DNA of 64,000 bases. Source: JBMYYR01 sp965243605 (lineage in GTDB: Bacteria > Bacteroidota > Bacteroidia > Flavobacteriales > CAJXXR01). This document shows positions 54,837 to 64,000 of this stretch, piece after piece. Location of the stretch: NCBI GenBank assembly GCA_965243605.1, contig CBDEVQ010000103.1, positions 1 to 64,000 of the forward strand. The letters run 5' to 3'. The notes beneath the pieces were generated by a model. It made no database searches, had not been told where the DNA came from, and saw only the letters and a program-made list of their open reading frames with translations. How positions within the stretch are numbered: position 1 is the stretch's first letter; each line of letters opens with the position of its first letter. The position numbers and the translations under genes are program-made.

Positions 54837-55421
54837 ATGAAACGTCTACTTATATTGATCGGACTTTTAGTGTCTTTTCAAAGTAATGCTCAATTAACGA
54901 AAGAATTCGGACTTAAAACAGGTGTAAACTTAACCAATCTTGGTGATGTTAAAGGTCTTACTGGTTATGAGTTTGGAGTATTTTATAAAAAAATGTTTTC
55001 GGACAAGATTGCTGGAGAGCTAGGACTTAATTATAGAAAGCAATCCATGCTTGAAAATGTTAAAGGTGTAGAAGCAGATTTAGATGCAAACTTTATATCT
55101 ATACCTCTAACAGGGCGATATTATATAAATGAAGAACTATATATCCGCTTGGGTATGCAAGTTAGTTTAATAGCAGAGGCAAGGATAAATGATGCTTCTG
55201 ATGTTCATGAAGGATTAAACGCAAATGTGCTAGGAGATTTTAACTATTTACATTTTAATGGTGTTGGAGGATTCGGGTATACGATTGATAAAACGGTAGA
55301 TATTCAAGTGGAATTCAATTATGGTATAACGGATAAATTTATAGAACCTTCTATCGCTAGAGATTCAGATGGAAATAATTATTTTACGATTAGTTTTGGT
55401 TGGATATTATTTAAAGAATAA
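54837..55421 (+). CDS. PorT-like outer-membrane beta-barrel protein
   Basis: A 194-residue protein with signal peptide (MKRLLILIGLLVSFQSNAQ) followed by an eight-strand barrel pattern (FGLKTGVNLTNL, GELGLNYRKQS, ISIPLTGRYYI) ending in a strand NYFTISFGWILF. Looks like the OMP_b-brl_2/PorT family. Function unknown. Confidence 0.78.
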   Translation: MKRLLILIGLLVSFQSNAQLTKEFGLKTGVNLTNLGDVKGLTGYEFGVFYKKMFSDKIAGELGLNYRKQSMLENVKGVEADLDANFISIPLTGRYYINEELYIRLGMQVSLIAEARINDASDVHEGLNANVLGDFNYLHFNGVGGFGYTIDKTVDIQVEFNYGITDKFIEPSIARDSDGNNYFTISFGWILFKE

Positions 55422-55468
55422 ATAGTAGATACTAACGTTAGAATTACTCAATTTAAACTCAACTGTAA

Positions 55469-56653
55469 TTGCAAACTGTTTACCGTATAAAACTTATTTG
55501 GAAATGGTTATTCTTATTGTCTGCCATTGGGATAGCTATTATCACATTTTTTTATTCTAATTCTTTAATCAAAGAATTTAAAAATGAGGAAAACAAACGA
55601 ACTGAGATTTGGGCTAAAGTAAATTTACGATTTTTACAAATGGTTAATAATACTCAGGCAGATCCAGAAGAATTGAAGTTGGTAACCTCGATATTACAAG
55701 CAAATTCTACAGTGCCCATTCTTGTGTATAATCCGGAAAAAGATGAAGTTACACAATCATTAAACATTGAGCGTGATGATGATCAAGAATACCTCAAAGA
55801 ATTAATGAAAGAAATGGCTCAGGATTATGAGCCAATAGTAGTAAGAGGTTTTCTATCCGTAGATGAATCTAAGGATTATAAAGCCTATGTATATTATACC
55901 AATTCAAATTTAGCTACTAAGTTAAAAATCCTACCTATAATATTAATAATTACCTTTTCATTCTTTATTGGGTTAGCCTATTGGGCATTTTCAGAATCTA
56001 GAAAATCTGAACAAAGTCTAGTATGGGCCGGAATGGCAAGAGAAACTGCACATCAAATAGGAACACCTTTATCTTCTTTATTAGGGTGGTATGAGTTATT
56101 AAAATTATATGATGTACCCGAAGATAATTTAGTCGAAATTCATAAAGACCTAAATCGTTTACAAGTAATAACTGAACGTTTTTCTAAAATAGGCGCTCAA
56201 CCAGGTTTAGTTCAGGAGAACTTAATACCCGTGGTTCGTAATGCCTACCAATATTTAAGAAAAAGAGCTTCTCAAAAAATCGAATTCGATTTTAATTGCG
56301 AAGATGAAGAAATAGTGGTAGATGTTAATAAAGAATTGATGTCTTGGGTTATTGAGAATTTAATGAGAAACGCTATCGATTCTATACAAGGATCAGGACG
56401 TATATCATTACATTTATTTAAGCAAAAGAAAAAAGTATTTATTGACGTTACAGACACTGGGAAAGGAATTAAACCAACGCATTTCAAAAGAATTTTTGAA
56501 CCTGGGTTTACCACTAAAACTAGAGGTTGGGGATTGGGACTTTCCTTAGTCAAGCGAATTATTAAAAATTATCACCAAGGTGAAATATTCGTGTTAAAGT
56601 CAGATATTAATGTAGGTACTACATTTAGAGTTATCTTAAAAGTAAAATCATAA
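55469..56653 (+). CDS. Membrane sensor histidine kinase
   Basis: A 394-residue kinase. TM1 at ~13-30, a short periplasmic domain at ~31-150, TM2 at ~152-170. H-box MARETAHQIGTPLSSLLGW, where the His is the phosphorylation site. ATPase motifs: N-box IENLMRNAIDSI, G1 DTGKGI, G2 GWGLGLSL. No adjacent response regulator, so its partner is elsewhere. The start is TTG: it directly follows an in-frame stop, and the first ATG lies beyond TM1. hemW begins 1 nt after the stop. Confidence 0.92.
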   Translation: MQTVYRIKLIWKWLFLLSAIGIAIITFFYSNSLIKEFKNEENKRTEIWAKVNLRFLQMVNNTQADPEELKLVTSILQANSTVPILVYNPEKDEVTQSLNIERDDDQEYLKELMKEMAQDYEPIVVRGFLSVDESKDYKAYVYYTNSNLATKLKILPIILIITFSFFIGLAYWAFSESRKSEQSLVWAGMARETAHQIGTPLSSLLGWYELLKLYDVPEDNLVEIHKDLNRLQVITERFSKIGAQPGLVQENLIPVVRNAYQYLRKRASQKIEFDFNCEDEEIVVDVNKELMSWVIENLMRNAIDSIQGSGRISLHLFKQKKKVFIDVTDTGKGIKPTHFKRIFEPGFTTKTRGWGLGLSLVKRIIKNYHQGEIFVLKSDINVGTTFRVILKVKS

Positions 56654-56654
56654 G

Positions 56655-57779
56655 TTGGCAGGTTTATACATCCACATCCCTTTCTGTAAAAAGGCATGTG
56701 CTTATTGCAATTTCCATTTCGATACAAATTTCAAAACTAAGACTGATGTTGTAAAAGCAATAGGGCATGAGCTTGTATTAAGGAAAGAAGAAATTCCAGG
56801 TGCTCTTAATTCCATTTATTTTGGAGGAGGAACACCGTCGGTCTTATCCAAACAAGAGTTAGAATACATATTTAATATTATTCATAAGGCTTATGACATT
56901 TCGGAATGTAAAGAGATAACCTTCGAGGTTAATCCTGATGATGCAACTCCAGAAAATTTAGATTTTTGGCATTCTTTAGGTATTAATAGATTAAGTATGG
57001 GGGTACAATCTTTCTTTAATGCAGATTTGGCATATATGGGAAGATTTCACAAAGCCGAAGAATCTATACAAGCCATTAAAAACTTAAATCTATCTAAGTT
57101 TGATAATTATACCATAGACCTTATTTACGGATCACCAACATTAACGGATGAAATGTGGAATGCTAATCTTGATTTTGCAAGCCAGAATAACATACCTCAT
57201 ATTTCTAGTTATGCTTTAACTGTTGAGCCTAATACTAAGCTTTCTTATAGAATACAGAAAACGAAGCAAAAAAGCCCGCTCGATGAAGATGCGGCAAGGC
57301 AATTTAAGATCTTACAAGATTGGGCAATAAAACATGGGTATGAGCATTATGAAATCTCTAATCTAGGACAACCAAACAAAAAAGCTATTCATAATTCTAA
57401 TTATTGGAACGGAACACCATATTTAGGAATAGGACCAAGTGCTCATTCTTTTAATGGAAATACGAGAAAGTGGAATATAGCCAATAATAAAAAATATATA
57501 GAATGTATCTCTCATGGGAAAGTCGCTTTTGAGGTAGAGGTATTAAATAATATTGATAGTATGAATGAAATGCTGATGATTCATTTAAGGACAAAAGCAG
57601 GATTATCATTAATGCATTTCAAAGATCTATTTGGTATGGATGCATTAGACAAACTAAAAATAGAGATTACTAGAATACCTAAAGAGTATATTATATATAC
57701 AGATCAAAGTTTATTAATTAAACCAGAATATTGGATGTTGTCTGATGGGATCATCTCAGATTTGTTTTTTATTGAATAA
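56655..57779 (+). CDS. hemW: Heme chaperone HemW (radical SAM, coproporphyrinogen III oxidase-like)
   Basis: A radical SAM protein of the HemN/HemW family, thought to insert heme into respiratory proteins. The cluster motif CKKACAYCNF (CxxxCxxC) is at ~12-21, then FGGGTPSVL and RLSMGVQSF. Length 374, short form, lacks the extra N-terminal residues of true HemN, so HemW is preferred. TTG start immediately after the histidine kinase stop. Confidence 0.9.
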   Translation: MAGLYIHIPFCKKACAYCNFHFDTNFKTKTDVVKAIGHELVLRKEEIPGALNSIYFGGGTPSVLSKQELEYIFNIIHKAYDISECKEITFEVNPDDATPENLDFWHSLGINRLSMGVQSFFNADLAYMGRFHKAEESIQAIKNLNLSKFDNYTIDLIYGSPTLTDEMWNANLDFASQNNIPHISSYALTVEPNTKLSYRIQKTKQKSPLDEDAARQFKILQDWAIKHGYEHYEISNLGQPNKKAIHNSNYWNGTPYLGIGPSAHSFNGNTRKWNIANNKKYIECISHGKVAFEVEVLNNIDSMNEMLMIHLRTKAGLSLMHFKDLFGMDALDKLKIEITRIPKEYIIYTDQSLLIKPEYWMLSDGIISDLFFIE

Positions 57780-57980
57780 TAAATAGACTATAAATTCAAG
57801 CATCACATTATTTTCTATTATTGATAAATACTAACGTTTATATAGTATACAGTATAGGTTAGGATATTGAAATAACCATGTATATAACGTAGTCAAATAT
57901 TTCTTGATTTTTTTTTACAATGTAAAGTAGGGGTTTTGAGCGAGTTGAGAAATTGTTCTAAAAATAGTTTGCATTAGGTG

Positions 57981-58010
57981 TTGTGAGAGTGAGAAATTGT
58001 TCTACATTTG
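57981..58010 (+). promoter_or_regulatory. rRNA promoter P1
   Basis: -33 TTG (57981-57983), 19-nt spacer and -7 TACATTTG (58003-58010): close to the Bacteroidota consensus. Confidence 0.65.
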
Positions 58011-58120
58011 CACTCGCAATACGGAAATAACGGCAGCGTTATTGAGGTTGAGCGATACGATCATTCAAACAGAGTTTATAAGGGTTTAGGAATTATTTCT
58101 AAATTTTTTTTTCAAAAAGC

Positions 58121-58150
58121 TTTGAGATTCAAAAATAAGTTTTATATTTG
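58121..58150 (+). promoter_or_regulatory. rRNA promoter P2
   Basis: -33 TTTG (58121-58124), 18-nt spacer and -7 TATATTTG (58143-58150). Confidence 0.6.
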
Positions 58151-58240
58151 CATCCGCTTTGAGAAAGAGATTAAGTTTTAGACTTGAGAAAGTTTAAAAT
58201 AAAACTCTAAAAAAGTTAGGAGTTAAAGTTAATTTAACGT

Positions 58241-58248
58241 TATCTTTG
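58241..58248 (+). promoter_or_regulatory. Possible rRNA promoter P3 (-7 element)
   Basis: TATCTTTG fits TAnnTTTG; no -33 TTG at the usual distance, so weaker than P1 and P2. Confidence 0.4.
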
Positions 58249-58283
58249 CCCCACTTAAAAAACGAATTACATCGTTTAACAAC

Positions 58284-58299
58284 GATCCTTGACATATTG
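58284..58299 (+). promoter_or_regulatory. boxA-like antitermination element before 16S
   Basis: GATCCTTGACATATTG, repeated with one change (GATCATTGACATATTG) before 23S at 60000-60015. Such paired elements before 16S and 23S in flavobacteria resemble boxA. Confidence 0.55.
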
Positions 58300-58310
58300 G
58301 TAATAAAGAG
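58295..58310 (+). other. 16S processing stem, 5' half
   Basis: TATTGGTAATAAAGAG is nearly complementary to CTTTTATTACCAAATA in the spacer (59914-59929). Pairing would loop out the 16S and present an RNase III site. Confidence 0.6.
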
Positions 58311-58357
58311 AAGAACAAAGGAAATTTATACTGGAGTCCAGAATTACAAATGATTTT

Positions 58358-59880
<1,523 letters not shown>

Positions 59881-59999
59881 TAGAGAGACGACAAAAGTTT
59901 AAATGACTTTGTTCTTTTATTACCAAATATATATGATAGTCGGTTCAGGCCGAGTTTTTGGTTCAATTCCAAGACTATCGTCTTAGCCGTAAGGCATAA

Positions 60000-60015
60000 G
60001 ATCATTGACATATTG
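60000..60015 (+). promoter_or_regulatory. boxA-like element before 23S
   Basis: GATCATTGACATATTG, 15 of 16 positions identical to the element before 16S. Confidence 0.55.
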
Positions 60016-60016
60016 A

Positions 60017-60033
60017 TAGAGCAAAAAAGAAAA
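60017..60033 (+). other. 23S processing stem, 5' half
   Basis: TAGAGCAAAAAAGAAAA pairs with TTTTCTTTTTTGTTCTA at 62861-62877 (one G-U pair), bracketing the mature 23S. Confidence 0.7.
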
Positions 60034-60041
60034 GAATACAA

Positions 60042-62859
<2,818 letters not shown>

Positions 62860-62860
62860 A

Positions 62861-62877
62861 TTTTCTTTTTTGTTCTA
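62861..62877 (+). other. 23S processing stem, 3' half
   Basis: Complement of 60017-60033, directly after the 23S 3' end. Confidence 0.7.
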
Positions 62878-62941
62878 CGATAGTCATATTATTGATTTAT
62901 AAATATACTGTTTAGCACTTTTGTGTTAAGACAGCAACGAT

Positions 62942-63051
<110 letters not shown>

Positions 63052-63088
63052 AAAAAAGCATTTTAGGAAACTAAAATGCTTTTTTTTG
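63052..63088 (+). terminator. Terminator of the rRNA operon
   Basis: AAAAAAGCATTTTAG, GAAA tetraloop, CTAAAATGC and a T8 run. Confidence 0.92.
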
Positions 63089-63179
63089 TGCCAATTTTTT
63101 TTGGACTATATTCGCTAAAGTATATTTAGGAATGAATTATGATTGAATAGTTCAATGAAAAACAATAGAGATTATATTA

Positions 63180-64000
63180 ATGTACAAATATTTAAAGCTT
63201 TTTATAGTATATATTAAAATACTAGTTTGTCTACTAGGACTTCAAACAATTGGGCAAGCTAATGAAAAAGAAATTCCTTTAGATTATGTGCATACTAACT
63301 TTACGACCAAAGATGGATTGCCTAGTAATGAAACCTATTGTATTTATCAAGATAGAAGAGGATATATATGGATAGGTACTGACCGAGGACTTGTACGTTA
63401 CGATGGATATGAGTTTATAACCTATACAACATTAGATGGATTGTTGGATAATGTGATATTAGCAGTTAATGAAGATCATGATGGAAATTTATGGTATACT
63501 TGTTTAAATACTGATGAGGTTGGTTTTATAGATTCTAATATGAATTTTAAATCTCACACATTTAATTCTGAATTAATTAAGGAATTATCTGGCGTAGATC
63601 ATTCAATAATATATTTTAATGAAATTTATAGAGGCGCAAATTCTATGTTCTTAGTGAACAGAACCATGGGATATATTGAAATTGAAAACGAAAAGATAGA
63701 TGTTAATATTAATACATTATATTATAGTGGTGATAAAGGATTACATATAAAAGAAGAACATGATTTAAATTTTGTTTATTCAAATTATTGTTTATACGGA
63801 GATGTTGATATTCCTTTTAATTTGTGGGTAGGGGATAGTATTATACATTCGTATTATAAAGATTATGGGAGATTAATTTGGCCTACCTTCGTTAAAAACG
63901 ATTCCTTTCAAATTATCTATGATGGTCGAGATCAAATTGAAATTAACAGACAGAATCAAGTTAAATTTTCTAAGTTAAATACAGAATGTATTGCGTATAA
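63180..64000 (+). CDS. Two-component-regulator propeller protein, likely sensor kinase (3' partial)
   Basis: An open frame from ATG 63180 to the window edge (273 codons visible). The N-terminal hydrophobic stretch (LFIVYIKILVCLLGLQTIGQ) is a signal peptide. It is followed by TTKDGLPSNETYCIYQDRRG and YIWIGTDRGLVRYDGYEF, hallmarks of the Reg_prop beta-propeller blades of periplasmic sensors; NEDHDGNLWYTC marks the next blade. In Bacteroidota these propellers are usually followed by Y_Y_Y and a membrane helix, then a LytS-type or HATPase kinase or an HTH domain, which lie beyond the window. Confidence 0.85.
   Translation, partial: MYKYLKLFIVYIKILVCLLGLQTIGQANEKEIPLDYVHTNFTTKDGLPSNETYCIYQDRRGYIWIGTDRGLVRYDGYEFITYTTLDGLLDNVILAVNEDHDGNLWYTCLNTDEVGFIDSNMNFKSHTFNSELIKELSGVDHSIIYFNEIYRGANSMFLVNRTMGYIEIENEKIDVNINTLYYSGDKGLHIKEEHDLNFVYSNYCLYGDVDIPFNLWVGDSIIHSYYKDYGRLIWPTFVKNDSFQIIYDGRDQIEINRQNQVKFSKLNTECIAY

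Larger units (their letters stand above)
57780..58357 (+). other. rRNA operon upstream region and leader
   Basis: The 578 nt without a gene hold tandem rRNA promoters (57981-58010, 58121-58150 and 58241-58248), the boxA-like element (58284-58299) and the 5' half of the 16S processing stem (58295-58310). A 14-nt element GAGAAATTGTTCTA occurs twice (57947-57960 and 57991-58004), suggesting a duplicated promoter segment. The first ~150 nt are featureless A/T-rich sequence. Confidence 0.7.
59881..60041 (+). other. 16S-23S spacer without tRNA genes
   Basis: At 161 nt it is too short for the tRNA-Ile/tRNA-Ala pair usual in this phylum, and no complete tRNA is seen. It contains the 3' half of the 16S stem (59914-59929), a 45-nt element (59935-59979) closed by GATAGTC/GACTATC and holding a T-arm-like TTGGTTCAATTCCAA, a boxA-like repeat (60000-60015) and the 5' half of the 23S stem (60017-60033). 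Confidence 0.8.

Noticed and set aside
59935..59979. A functional tRNA gene in the rRNA spacer
   Set aside because: Only 45 nt long with no anticodon arm and no D-arm; at most a remnant or tRNA-like fold.

Overview
The window is AT-rich chromosomal DNA from a member of the Bacteroidota, most likely order Flavobacteriales. Four things point there. Two TonB-dependent receptors are present, at least one with an N-terminal carboxypeptidase-regulatory-like domain. A secreted BNR/sortilin-like protein carries a C-terminal type 9 secretion (T9SS) sorting domain. Gene blocks typical of the phylum are seen (acpP-fabF-rnc with divergent purN; ftsX-DUF3098-uppP; sdhCAB with a five-helix SdhC). Many genes are preceded by the Bacteroidota -7 promoter element TAnnTTTG rather than a TATAAT box. 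The 16S rRNA gene also reads as Bacteroidota, but no genus can be named from sequence alone.

Layout. 1-3066: a 5'-truncated TonB receptor and a frameshifted alpha/beta hydrolase. 3058-13066: a mostly minus-strand block with fatty-acid synthesis and RNA processing (acpP, fabF, rnc), a membrane GT-C glycosyltransferase, muramic acid recycling with an M42 peptidase (murQ-DUF6095-M42) and pyrophosphatase; only purN is on the plus strand. 13341-16590: acetyl-CoA synthetase, whose stop codon is the target site of a 1.3-kb IS3-family element with a decayed transposase. 16593-18880: a secreted thioredoxin-like protein and an OxyR-type regulator. 18881-19569: a very AT-rich gene-free stretch with four good DnaA boxes, proposed as the chromosomal replication origin. 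To its left most host genes point left; to its right most point right.

19570-31505: M16 peptidase, lipoprotein, T9SS-exported propeller protein, Xaa-Pro aminopeptidase, the succinate dehydrogenase operon and a DgkA-type kinase. 31606-43643: B12-dependent ribonucleotide reductase, then two plus-strand operons: GT2 mannosyltransferase-pyrC-DUF4296-cyclase, and SIS isomerase-lipB-ftsX-DUF3098-uppP-glycosyltransferase. An Fnr/Crp-type regulator is convergent with the latter. 43942-57779: the ribosome-assembly GTPases era and der, an asparaginase-like Ntn hydrolase, a PLP decarboxylase, gdhA, dprA, a second TonB receptor with kdsB, an outer-membrane barrel, and a histidine kinase with hemW.

57780-63088: a complete 16S-23S-5S rRNA operon with tandem promoters, RNase III processing stems, repeated boxA-like leader elements and a terminator. 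Its internal spacer lacks tRNA genes. 63180-64000: the 5' part of a two-component-regulator propeller protein that runs off the window.

Most genes are housekeeping. The most notable items are the candidate oriC with its gene-polarity switch, the IS element placed exactly at the acs stop codon, the tRNA-less rRNA spacer with a tRNA-arm-like fold, and a multi-hairpin leader before the PLP decarboxylase. No CRISPR array, phage or defence island was seen.
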